A stretch of DNA of 64,000 nucleotides, from positions 62,001 to 126,000 of the forward strand of contig NZ_MDDS01000057.1 in the NCBI RefSeq assembly GCF_001721295.1, in the 5' to 3' direction. The number at the start of each line of letters is the position of its first letter. Within the stretch, counting starts at the first letter, position 1. The position numbers and the translations under genes are program-made. Below are positions 8,830 through 17,279 of the stretch, piece by piece. The stretch is from Sphingomonas turrisvirgatae. Its GTDB lineage: Bacteria > Pseudomonadota > Alphaproteobacteria > Sphingomonadales > Sphingomonadaceae. The notes under the pieces are model-generated. The model was not told the DNA's origin and did not search any database. It was given only the letters and a program-made list of their open reading frames with translations.

Positions 8830-10152
8830 ATGACCGACCAGCCCGGCAAGCCGACCGAAGCCGACCTCACCGGTACCGAACCGCGTCGCCGCCCCAAGCC
8901 GTCCGCCGACACGATCGGCAACCGCCGTCTCAGCCCCGCCACGATGATGATGGGCCATGGCTATGATCCGATGCTTTCGGAAGGGTCGCTGAAGCCGCCG
9001 ATCTTCGCCACCTCGACCTTCGTCTTCCCCAACGCTGCTGCCGGCAAGCGGCATTTCGAAGGCGTGACCGGCCAGCGGCCGGGCGGCGCCGAGGGGCTCG
9101 TCTATTCCCGCTTCAACGGTCCCAACCAGGAAATCCTCGAGGATCGCTTGGGCGTCTGGGAAGAGGCCGAGGATGCACTCGCCTTTTCCTCGGGCATGTC
9201 GGCTATTGCAACGCTGTTCCTGGCGATGGTCAAGCCGGGCGATACCATTGTTCATTCCGGTCCGCTCTATGCGGCGACCGAAACGCTGATCGGCCGCATC
9301 CTTGGTAAGTTCGGGGTCCACTGGGTCGATTTCCCCGCCGGTGCGACGCGCGAGGAGATCGACGCCGTGCTGCAGAAGGCATCGTCGGGCAACGTCGCCC
9401 TCATCTATCTCGAAAGCCCCGCTAACCCCACCAACGTGCTGGTCGATGTCGAAGCTGTCGCAGCCAGCCGCGATGCGATCTTCACGGGGGCGAACAAGCC
9501 GCCGATCGCCATCGACAACACCTTCCTGGGCCCGCTCTGGGCCAAGCCGCTGAAGCAGGGCGCAGACCTCGTCGTCTACAGCCTCACCAAATATGCCGGC
9601 GGACACAGCGATCTGGTCGCGGGCGGCGTGCTGGGATCGAAGGAATTCATCAACACCATCCGCCTGATGCGCAACACGATCGGCACGATCTGCGATCCCA
9701 ACACTGCATGGATGCTGCTTCGCAGTCTCGAAACGCTCGAACTGCGTATGAGCCGTGCCGGTGAAAACGCTGAAAAGGTTTGCGAATATCTGCGACAGCA
9801 CGACAAGGTCGAAAGCGTCGGCTATCTTGGCTTCCTGGAAGAAGGCAGTCGTCAGCGCGACATCTATGATCGCCATTGCACCGGTGCCGGCTCTACCTTC
9901 TCCCTGTATCTTAAGGGCGGCGAACGCGAAGCCTTTGCGTTTCTGGACAGCTTGAAGATCGCCAAGCTCGCAGTCAGCCTCGGCGGCACCGAGACACTCG
10001 CCTCCGCACCGGCCGCGATGACTCATCTGTCGGTACCCAATGCCCGCAAACAGGCGCTCGGCATCACCGACAATCTCGTCCGCATCTCGATCGGTGTCGA
10101 GGATGCCGACGACCTCATCGCCGATTTCGAGGAAGCGTTGAAGGCGGTCTGA
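8830..10152 (+). CDS. Cystathionine gamma-synthase family PLP enzyme
   Basis: A 440-aa PLP-dependent trans-sulfuration enzyme of the Cys/Met metabolism fold. The PLP lysine lies in YSLTKYAGGHSDLVAGG. Other conserved pieces are VYSRFNGPNQEILEDRLGVWE, the cofactor loop FSSGMSAIATLFLA, ESPANPTNVLVDV and IDNTFLGPLW, and the C-terminal SLGGTETLASAPAAMTHLSV. The exact reaction (cystathionine synthase, methionine gamma-lyase or O-acetylhomoserine sulfhydrylase) cannot be set from sequence alone. The first 35 or so residues are polar and probably flexible. The gene has its own 85-base upstream gap with GGAG before the ATG and stands alone. A palindromic repeat follows it. Confidence 0.88.
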   Translation: MTDQPGKPTEADLTGTEPRRRPKPSADTIGNRRLSPATMMMGHGYDPMLSEGSLKPPIFATSTFVFPNAAAGKRHFEGVTGQRPGGAEGLVYSRFNGPNQEILEDRLGVWEEAEDALAFSSGMSAIATLFLAMVKPGDTIVHSGPLYAATETLIGRILGKFGVHWVDFPAGATREEIDAVLQKASSGNVALIYLESPANPTNVLVDVEAVAASRDAIFTGANKPPIAIDNTFLGPLWAKPLKQGADLVVYSLTKYAGGHSDLVAGGVLGSKEFINTIRLMRNTIGTICDPNTAWMLLRSLETLELRMSRAGENAEKVCEYLRQHDKVESVGYLGFLEEGSRQRDIYDRHCTGAGSTFSLYLKGGEREAFAFLDSLKIAKLAVSLGGTETLASAPAAMTHLSVPNARKQALGITDNLVRISIGVEDADDLIADFEEALKAV

Positions 10153-10164
10153 TCCATTCCGCGC

Positions 10165-10193
10165 CGTCATCCCGGCGCAGGGCCGGGATGACG
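10165..10193. repeat. Palindromic intergenic repeat, short form (REP-like hairpin)
   Basis: A perfect 12-base inverted repeat, CGTCATCCCGGC (10165-10176) and GCCGGGATGACG (10182-10193), with a 5-base GCAGG loop. It sits 12 bases after the PLP enzyme gene and 36 before thiL. It shares the CGTCATCCCGGC arm with the longer element at 22162-22253 and resembles 59904-60012. It could also act as an intrinsic hairpin, but no T run follows. Confidence 0.85.
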
Positions 10194-10229
10194 ATTGTAT
10201 GTGACGCAAGCGCAGCCTAACCCACGCCT

Positions 10230-11108
10230 GTGCCCGACGAATTCGCCTTCATCGCCGCCCTGCGCGCCATCGCCACGCACCCGGCGGCGGCGGGTTTGAC
10301 GGACGACACCGCGCAGCTCGATCTTCCCGCGGGTCGCCTGATCCTCACCAGCGACACCATGGTCGCCGGCGTTCATTTTCGCCCGCACGATCCGCCCGAT
10401 GCGATCGGCTGGAAGCTTGCCGCCGTGAACCTCTCCGACCTTGCCGCAAAGGGCGCGAAGCCGATCGGCTGCCTGCTCAACTATGCGCTGTCCGGCGAAG
10501 CGGCCTGGGACCACAGCTTCCTCGCGGGCCTGAACGAAGCACTCGTCCACTATCGAATGCCGCTGCTCGGCGGAGACACCGTCGCCATGCCGCAAGGTAG
10601 CGCGCGCAGCTTCACCCTCACCGCGCTGGGTGGGGGACAAGCCAGCACCCCGCTGCGCAGTGGTGCGCAGCCCGGCGACGGCTTGTGGGTCACCGGCCGC
10701 ATCGGCGGCGCAGGCTTCAGCCCCGATGGCGAACCGCATGACCTTGCCCGTTATCTGCGCCCCACCCCCCGCCTTTCGGAGGGCCAGGCGATCGCTCCGT
10801 TCGCTACGGCGATGATGGATGTGTCCGACGGCCTGCTCATCGACGCTCGCCGCCTCGCCGAAACGAGCGGTGTCGCGATCGCGATCGATCTCGATGCGAT
10901 CCCGCTCGCGCTGCCCGATCTGGATCCGATCGCGGCCGCCACTGCCGGGGATGATTACGAACTGCTCTTCACGCTGCCCAATGGCACGAACCCGCCCGCC
11001 CCGGCCACGCGCGTGGGTGACGTTGGCGTCGGCAGCGGCCTGCACCTGCGTCGCGCCAGGCGTTCCGTGCCGCTTCCCGCCAGTCTGGGTTACTGCCACG
11101 GCGCTTGA
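10230..11108 (+). CDS. thiL: Thiamine-monophosphate kinase
   Basis: The product phosphorylates thiamine monophosphate to thiamine diphosphate with ATP, the last step of cofactor synthesis. The 292-aa AIR-synthase-like protein shows the N-terminal metal/ATP region LTDDTAQLD, SDTMVAGVHF, VNLSDLAAKGAKPIG and GGDTVAMP. MMDVSDGLLIDARRLAE and GDDYELLFTLP follow. The normal family motif near the start is GDD; here it reads TDD, a mild deviation. The start is a GTG at 10230. It precedes hppA as in many alphaproteobacteria, but the usual nusB is absent upstream, where a palindromic repeat and a PLP-enzyme gene lie instead. Confidence 0.93.
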   Translation: MPDEFAFIAALRAIATHPAAAGLTDDTAQLDLPAGRLILTSDTMVAGVHFRPHDPPDAIGWKLAAVNLSDLAAKGAKPIGCLLNYALSGEAAWDHSFLAGLNEALVHYRMPLLGGDTVAMPQGSARSFTLTALGGGQASTPLRSGAQPGDGLWVTGRIGGAGFSPDGEPHDLARYLRPTPRLSEGQAIAPFATAMMDVSDGLLIDARRLAETSGVAIAIDLDAIPLALPDLDPIAAATAGDDYELLFTLPNGTNPPAPATRVGDVGVGSGLHLRRARRSVPLPASLGYCHGA

Positions 11109-11201
11109 CAGCCCTAGGCCCCTCTATACGCTCCCTCTCCTGCCGTAAGCGCACCGGGCAAAGAACCGGGCGCGAGCGGGTACACAGGGGAAGGATGCTC
11201 A

Positions 11202-13382
11202 ATGACGATTGTCTATATCGCCATCGCGTGCGGCGTGCTCGCCGTACTCTATGGCCTCGTGACATCGCAGCAGGTGCTTCGCGCACCGGCGGGCGATCAG
11301 AAGATGCAGGATATCGCCGCCGCCATTCAGGAGGGGGCAAAGGCTTATCTCGGACGTCAGTACACCGCCATCGCCATTGTCGGCGCGGTGGTTGCGGTCG
11401 TGTTGTTCCTGACGCTCGGCGGGCTTTCCACCGCCGCCTTCCTGCTCGGCGCGGTGCTGTCGGGCGTTGCGGGCTATGTGGGCATGCACATCTCGGTGCG
11501 CGCCAATGTTCGCACGGCCGAGGCTGCGCGCAGTTCGCTGCAGGGCGGCCTGACGCTCGCGTTCCGCTCGGGCGCGATCACCGGTATGCTCGTCGCAGGC
11601 CTGGGGCTGCTCTCGATCTCGCTGCTCTTCTGGTATCTCGTCGGCCCGGCCGGGGGCGAACCGGATGGGGAGGAAGTGATCAAGGCGCTGACCGCGCTTG
11701 CCTTCGGCGCCTCGCTGATCTCGATCTTTGCCCGACTGGGCGGCGGCATCTTCACCAAGGCGGCCGATGTCGGCGCCGACCTGGTCGGCAAGGTCGAGGC
11801 CGGCATCCCCGAGGACGATCCCCGCAACCCGGCCGTCATCGCGGACAATGTGGGTGACAATGTCGGCGATTGCGCGGGCATGGCCGCCGACCTGTTCGAG
11901 ACCTATGTCGTCACGATCGGCCTCACCATGGTGTCGATCGCGCTGCTGGTGACCGGCACGTCGGACCAGTTGCTGCGCCTGATGGCCCTTCCGCTGATCG
12001 TCGGCGGTGTGTGCATCATCACGTCGATCATCGGCACGTACATGGTCCGGCTCGGCAGCGGCCAATCGATCATGGGCGCGCTCTACAAGGGGTTCTGGAC
12101 CACCGCCATCCTGGCGGTCCCGGCGATCTACCTTGCGACCGGCTATGCGCTGGGCGACCTCAACGCCGTGATCGGCGGCGCGGCCGATGCGACCAACACC
12201 GATGTCGCCGCGTCCGTCGCGCGCCAGGCGGTGGGCGAAGGCTTTACCGGCATGGACCTCTTCTGGTGCATGATGATCGGCCTGGGCGTAACCGGGCTGC
12301 TGGTATGGATCACCGAATATTACACCGGCACGCAATATCGGCCGGTCAGATCGATCGCGAAGGCGTCGGAAACCGGCCACGGCACCAACGTCATTCAGGG
12401 TCTGGCGATCAGCCTTGAATCGACGGCCATGCCGACGATCGTGATCGTCGTCGCGGTGATCGCGTCCTATCAGCTGGCCGGCATCATCGGCGTGGCCTTC
12501 GCCGCCACCTCGCTGCTCGCGCTCGCCGGCATGGTCGTCGCGCTCGACGCCTATGGACCGGTCACCGACAATGCCGGCGGCATTGCCGAGATGGCCGGCC
12601 TGCCCGACGATGTGCGAACTCGCACCGATGCACTCGATGCCGTGGGCAATACGACCAAAGCGGTGACGAAGGGCTACGCCATCGGCTCCGCCGCGCTGGC
12701 CGCGCTGGTGCTGTTCGGCGCCTATACCGAGGATCTCAAACGCTATGCGACCGAGCTTGGCCTGACGCCGAAGGCGGATGGCACGGTCGTCGATTTCTCG
12801 CTGTCGAACCCCTATGTCATCGTCGGACTGCTGTTGGGCGCGCTGCTCCCCTATCTGTTCGGAGCGTTCGGCATGACCGCGGTCGGCCGTGCGGCGGGCG
12901 CGGTGGTCGAGGATGTGCGCGCCCAGTTCCGCGAGAACCCCGGCATCATGCAGGGCACCAGCCGCCCCGCTTACGGCCGTACGGTCGACATCGTCACGCG
13001 CGCCGCGATCAAGGAGATGATCGTTCCCAGCCTGCTGCCGGTGCTCTCACCGATCGTACTGTTCTTCGTGATGCGCGCTGTTGCCGGCACCGAGGCGGCG
13101 TTCGCCTCCGTCGGTGCCATGCTGCTCGGTGTGATCGTCTCAGGCCTGTTCGTCGCCATCTCTATGACTTCGGGCGGCGGCGCGTGGGACAACGCCAAGA
13201 AGTATATCGAGGACGGCAACCACGGCGGCAAGGGCAGCGAGGCGCACAAGGCCGCGGTGACCGGCGACACGGTGGGCGATCCCTACAAGGACACCGCCGG
13301 CCCGGCGGTGAACCCGATGATCAAGATCACCAACATCGTCGCGCTGTTGCTGCTCGCCGCGCTGGCTAGCACCGGCGGCTGA
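11202..13382 (+). CDS. hppA: Membrane H+-translocating pyrophosphatase (K+-independent type)
   Basis: This multi-span inner-membrane ion pump couples PPi hydrolysis to proton export. The 726-aa protein carries the PPi-binding signature [20 protein letters not shown], then [20 protein letters not shown], and C-terminal [20 protein letters not shown]. The subclass-determining segment reads [10 protein letters not shown] with Lys486 where K+-dependent enzymes have Ala, so K+-independence is predicted. The ATG is preceded by GGGGAAGGA. It follows thiL by 93 bases and ends in a strong intrinsic terminator. Confidence 0.97.
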   Translation: MTIVYIAIACGVLAVLYGLVTSQQVLRAPAGDQKMQDIAAAIQEGAKAYLGRQYTAIAIVGAVVAVVLFLTLGGLSTAAFLLGAVLSGVAGYVGMHISVRANVRTAEAARSSLQGGLTLAFRSGAITGMLVAGLGLLSISLLFWYLVGPAGGEPDGEEVIKALTALAFGASLISIFARLGGGIFTKAADVGADLVGKVEAGIPEDDPRNPAVIADNVGDNVGDCAGMAADLFETYVVTIGLTMVSIALLVTGTSDQLLRLMALPLIVGGVCIITSIIGTYMVRLGSGQSIMGALYKGFWTTAILAVPAIYLATGYALGDLNAVIGGAADATNTDVAASVARQAVGEGFTGMDLFWCMMIGLGVTGLLVWITEYYTGTQYRPVRSIAKASETGHGTNVIQGLAISLESTAMPTIVIVVAVIASYQLAGIIGVAFAATSLLALAGMVVALDAYGPVTDNAGGIAEMAGLPDDVRTRTDALDAVGNTTKAVTKGYAIGSAALAALVLFGAYTEDLKRYATELGLTPKADGTVVDFSLSNPYVIVGLLLGALLPYLFGAFGMTAVGRAAGAVVEDVRAQFRENPGIMQGTSRPAYGRTVDIVTRAAIKEMIVPSLLPVLSPIVLFFVMRAVAGTEAAFASVGAMLLGVIVSGLFVAISMTSGGGAWDNAKKYIEDGNHGGKGSEAHKAAVTGDTVGDPYKDTAGPAVNPMIKITNIVALLLLAALASTGG

Positions 13383-13407
13383 CACCAGCGCCTGGATGAA
13401 CCTTCAC

Positions 13408-13440
13408 CCCGTCCGGCCTGGCGCCGGGCGGGGTTTTCGT
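13408..13440 (+). terminator. Intrinsic terminator after hppA
   Basis: An 11-base stem, CCCCGTCCGGC (13408-13418) with GCCGGGCGGGG (13424-13434), contains one G-T pair. It is closed by a CTGGC loop and followed directly by TTTT. It lies 25 bases after the hppA stop and just before the end of the convergent hydroxylase-like gene. Confidence 0.88.
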
Positions 13441-13441
13441 T

Positions 13442-14062
13442 TCAGTTCGCCCGCAGCAATCGGTCCGCCAACCAGCGCCCCGGCTGACGCAGCGGCCGTC
13501 GCACGCGCAATGCCAGGACCAGCCCCGCGCGATCGCCGTCGTTCCACCACGCGTCGGCCTGCGTCTCGTCGAACATCAACGTCTCGCCCTCGGCCCAGCG
13601 CACCGTCCGCTTGCCAACCCGCAAGCGCAGATCGCCTTCACGCGGGATGACCAGGCCCAGGTGACAGGTCAGCACCATCCGCCCTGCTTTGGGCCGGGCC
13701 ATGGCGTGCACGCCTGGCTCGATCGGCACGAACCGGGCGGACACGAGGCCCGGGATCACGCCCAGCAGCGCAGCTGTCAGCGGGTGCGCGCGCGGCTCGA
13801 CAGACCGCCCCGCGCTTGCCTCATGGGCGATCTCGGCCACCCGGCCGCGCAGCGCGCAAGTCCAGGGGAACGCGCGAATATCCAATAGCGGCGTCATCGG
13901 CACCAGCGAGCTTGCCGCGACCACGCGGTCCACCTGTCGCGTCAGCCAGGCGGGCGATGACACGGTCGGCGGCGACAGCTCGCGCGCTACCAGCCGCAAC
14001 GGGGCTGCCGGCTCGGTCCACGCCGCGCCCTCCATCCGCCGAACTGCCACGCCGCGCCGCAT
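13442..14062 (-). CDS. Aspartyl/asparaginyl beta-hydroxylase-like protein, degenerate active site
   Basis: The 206-aa protein aligns with the Asp/Asn beta-hydroxylase domain (PF05118-type cupin): PGVHAMARPKAGRMVLTCHL, then GLVIP, RLRVGKRTVRWAEGE and LMFDETQADAWWN. In active family members the iron is held by His in HxGP and by His in FDDS.EH..W. Here the corresponding positions appear to be Arg123 (or the nearby His119 with a shift) and Asp170. The co-substrate His equivalent (His134 in CHLGL) is kept. It may be a pseudo-enzyme or have altered metal binding. GAGGTGG lies 7 bases before the ATG at 14062. It is divergent from the M16 peptidase gene. Confidence 0.7.
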   Translation of the reverse strand: MRRGVAVRRMEGAAWTEPAAPLRLVARELSPPTVSSPAWLTRQVDRVVAASSLVPMTPLLDIRAFPWTCALRGRVAEIAHEASAGRSVEPRAHPLTAALLGVIPGLVSARFVPIEPGVHAMARPKAGRMVLTCHLGLVIPREGDLRLRVGKRTVRWAEGETLMFDETQADAWWNDGDRAGLVLALRVRRPLRQPGRWLADRLLRAN

Positions 14063-14200
14063 TTCGTTTCCACCTCTCGCTCGTCGAGCCGACTAGCCGC
14101 GAGATCGGCCCAAAAGATGGCGCTGGCGTGGGAAGTGGCTGCAAACCCGCCACAATTGCGCGGCTGGCGGCGGCCCGCCAACCCGGCTACACTGGCTGCG

Positions 14201-17134
14201 ATGTTCTCGTTCCCCCGCGTGAAGCCGCTCGCCCTTTCCTTCCTCGTCGCCGCGCTCGGCCTGTCCGGCTTCGCGCCGCTGCACAGCCAGACCGCCACGC
14301 CCGCCCCCAGCGCGTCGCCGGCGGTTCAGGTCGACAAGACGCCGTGGCTCTACAAGGGCAGCGACATTCCGCACGACCCGGAGTGGCGCTTTGGCACCCT
14401 TCCCAACGGGCTGCGCTATGCGGTACGAAAAAACGGCGTACCGCCCGGCCAGGTCGCGGTGCGGCTGCGCATGGACGTCGGCTCGCTGCACGAAGGGCCA
14501 AGCGAGCTCGGCTTCGCGCACTTGCTCGAACATCTCTCCTTCCGCGGCTCCTCCAAGGTTCCCGACGGCGAATCGAAGCGCGTGTGGCAGCGGCTCGGCG
14601 TGACCTTCGGATCGGACAGCAACGCCAGCACCACGCCGGTTTCGACGACCTACAAGCTCGATCTGCCCGATGCGAACGAGACGAGCCTGGACCAGTCGAT
14701 GATGATCCTCGCCGACATGATGGCGGCGCCCAACATTACCGACGCGATGCTCAACCTTGAGCGGCCGGTCGTGCTGGCCGAACAGCGCGAGCGGCTGGGC
14801 CCGCAGGCGCGCGTCTCGGACGCACAGCGTCAGCTGATGTTCGCCGGCCAGCTGTTCGGCGAGCGCCCGGTCATCGGCACGACGGCCACGCTGAACGGGG
14901 CGACCGCCGCCACGGTGAAGGCGTTCCATCAGCGCTGGTATCGCCCCGAGCGCGCCACGCTGGTCATCGTCGGCGATCTCGATCCCGCCTTGTTCGAGCG
15001 GATGATCGCCAAGCATTTCGCTGGCTGGAAGGGCGTCGGCCCCAACCCGAACAATCCCGATTTCGGCAAGCCGGATGCGACCAAGCCGACCAGCGCCGCA
15101 CTCGTCGAGCCGACGCTGCCACCGATGGTGTCCATGGCGGTGCTGCGCCCCTGGACCGTGTTCGAGGATACGATCGTCTTCAATCAGGAGCGGATGGTCG
15201 ATTTCGTCGCGATCCGCATCATCAACCGCCGCCTCGAATCGCGTGCGCGCGCTGGTTCCAGCTTCATCGGCGCCGGAGCCGATCTGTCCGACGCGGTGCG
15301 CTCGGCCAATGTCACCTCGATCCAGGTCGTGCCGATCGGTGAGGATTGGGAAAGCGCGGTCAAGGAAGTGCGCGCCGTCGTCGCCGACGCGCTCGCGACC
15401 GCCCCGACTCAGGCCGAGATCGACCGAGAGGTGGCCGAGATCGACTCCAGCATGCGCAACTCGATCGCTACTGCCCCGGTTCAGGCAGGCTCACGCCGCG
15501 CCGACAATCTGGTCGAGGCAGTCGACATCAACGAGGTGACGACGAGCGAGCAGGCGAGCTACGACATCTTCACCGGTGCCAAGGGCAAGGGCCTGTTCAC
15601 GCCAGCCCGAGTCCTCGCCGCGACGCAGCGCATCCTGCAGGGAACCGCCACCCGCGCGCTCGTCACCACGCGCACGCCGGACAGCAACGTGCAGACCAAG
15701 CTCGCCGCGGTGCTCGCCGCCGACGTCTCCGGCTTGGTCGGCGCGCGCAAGGCGACCCGGTCGGTAACCTTCGCTTCGCTGCCCAAGATCGGCGCACCGG
15801 GCAAAGTGGTCGAGCGGACCGTCGCCGTTGCAGAGCCGAAGATCGAGCGCGTGCGCTTCGCCAATGGCAGCACGCTGCTGCTGTTCCAGAATCCGGGCGA
15901 GGTCGGCCGCGTTTATGTCAATGTCCGCTTCGGCCGCGGCATGCAGGCGCTGCCCGCCGGCAAGCAGACCCCGGCCTGGGCCGGCGACATGGCGCTCGTC
16001 GCCAGCGGCATCGCCTCGCCTGGCGGGCTGATCGGTCAGGAAGAGATCGATCAGTTGACCGGCGACCGCCAGATCCAGCTCGGCTTCGGGATCGGCGACG
16101 ATGCCTTCCAATTCTCCGCCCAGACGTCGCCGACCGATCTTCAGGACCAGTTGAAGCTGATCGCGGCAAAGCTGCAATCGCCTGGTTGGGATCCCAATCC
16201 GGTGGCGCGCGCGCGCGCGGTCGCGGTCACCGGCTATGCCGCGACCTCGTCCTCGCCCGACGCGGTGATCGGCCGCGACCTTGAACGGCTGCTGCGCGGC
16301 AACGACCCGCGCTGGGGCACGCCGCCGCTGGCACAGATCGAGAAGCTGAATGCCCAGGATTTCCGTACCTTCTGGGAACCGCTGCTCGCCAGCGGGCCGA
16401 TCGAGGTGCAGATTTTCGGCGACATCGACGTTGAAAAGGCGATCGAGGCCGCGCGCACGACCATCGGCGCGATGAAGTCGCGCAGGGAAGCCGCACCGAG
16501 CTCGCCCGCCGTCCGCTTCCCCATGCACAGCGCTGCACCCGTCGTGCTGAGCCACACCGGTCAGCCGGATCAGGCCGCAGCGGTCATCGCCTGGCAGACT
16601 GGCGGCGGGGCTGACAACATCACCGAAAGCCGCAAGCTCGAGATCCTCGCCGCCGTGATGCGCGACCGAATCCTCGACCGTATCCGCTCGGCGGAGGGGG
16701 CAAGCTATTCGCCGACAGTGCTCAGCCAGTGGCCAGTCGGCCAGCCGGGCGGCGGGCGCATCATGGCACTGACTCTGATCCCGCCGGATCGTACCGACCT
16801 GTTCTTCCGCGTGGCGCGCGAGATTGCCGCCGATCTGGCGGCCAAGCCGATCGACATCGACGAACTGCGCCGCGCGATGGTGCCGACCGCGCAGATGGTG
16901 GTGCGCCGATCGAGCGGCAATCCATTCTGGATGCAGCAGACCGAAGGCGGCACCCGCGACCCGCGTCGCCTCGCCGCGATCGCAAGCATCGCCCGCGACT
17001 ATGGCGCAACCACGCCGCAGGAGCTTCAGGCGCTGGCGATTAAATATCTCGCGCCGGGCAAGGACTGGAGCATGGTCGTCCTGCCCGAGGCGAAGGCAGC
17101 TGCGCCTGCTGCGGCTGCCGCGCCGGGGCGCTGA
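14201..17134 (+). CDS. M16 family zinc metallopeptidase, secreted
   Basis: This is a large two-lobed pitrilysin-type peptidase of 977 aa. The ATG at 14201 gives a clear signal peptide, MFSFPRVKPLALSF followed by a hydrophobic core ending before SQTATP; the in-frame ATG at 14117 would bury it. The inverted zinc motif HxxEH is present as FAHLLEHLSFRGS, with the downstream third ligand in LERPVVLAEQRER, so the N-terminal half is predicted active. The second M16 domain (from about residue 560) lacks this motif, as usual. Probable location is periplasm or outer-membrane-associated. Substrate unknown. Confidence 0.92.
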   Translation: MFSFPRVKPLALSFLVAALGLSGFAPLHSQTATPAPSASPAVQVDKTPWLYKGSDIPHDPEWRFGTLPNGLRYAVRKNGVPPGQVAVRLRMDVGSLHEGPSELGFAHLLEHLSFRGSSKVPDGESKRVWQRLGVTFGSDSNASTTPVSTTYKLDLPDANETSLDQSMMILADMMAAPNITDAMLNLERPVVLAEQRERLGPQARVSDAQRQLMFAGQLFGERPVIGTTATLNGATAATVKAFHQRWYRPERATLVIVGDLDPALFERMIAKHFAGWKGVGPNPNNPDFGKPDATKPTSAALVEPTLPPMVSMAVLRPWTVFEDTIVFNQERMVDFVAIRIINRRLESRARAGSSFIGAGADLSDAVRSANVTSIQVVPIGEDWESAVKEVRAVVADALATAPTQAEIDREVAEIDSSMRNSIATAPVQAGSRRADNLVEAVDINEVTTSEQASYDIFTGAKGKGLFTPARVLAATQRILQGTATRALVTTRTPDSNVQTKLAAVLAADVSGLVGARKATRSVTFASLPKIGAPGKVVERTVAVAEPKIERVRFANGSTLLLFQNPGEVGRVYVNVRFGRGMQALPAGKQTPAWAGDMALVASGIASPGGLIGQEEIDQLTGDRQIQLGFGIGDDAFQFSAQTSPTDLQDQLKLIAAKLQSPGWDPNPVARARAVAVTGYAATSSSPDAVIGRDLERLLRGNDPRWGTPPLAQIEKLNAQDFRTFWEPLLASGPIEVQIFGDIDVEKAIEAARTTIGAMKSRREAAPSSPAVRFPMHSAAPVVLSHTGQPDQAAAVIAWQTGGGADNITESRKLEILAAVMRDRILDRIRSAEGASYSPTVLSQWPVGQPGGGRIMALTLIPPDRTDLFFRVAREIAADLAAKPIDIDELRRAMVPTAQMVVRRSSGNPFWMQQTEGGTRDPRRLAAIASIARDYGATTPQELQALAIKYLAPGKDWSMVVLPEAKAAAPAAAAAPGR

Positions 17135-17159
17135 GTTCTTCTCGCTCCGGGAGAAGAAC
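17135..17159 (+). terminator. Hairpin after M16 peptidase gene, possible terminator
   Basis: GTTCTTCTC (17135-17143) and GAGAAGAAC (17151-17159) form a perfect 9-base stem with a GCTCCGG loop directly after the peptidase stop codon. No T run follows, so termination is uncertain. The remaining bases to 17279 show nothing recognisable. Confidence 0.45.
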
Positions 17160-17279
17160 GGCGCAGTTCCGCAGCTTGCTGCCCTAGCGAAGCTTGGATG
17201 AGGGCGAGGAAGGCAGTCCGCCCTGCCCTCGCCCTTGCGCCGCTACGCGGCTCCGTCCCGCTCCTGCTGGAAGAGAGGC

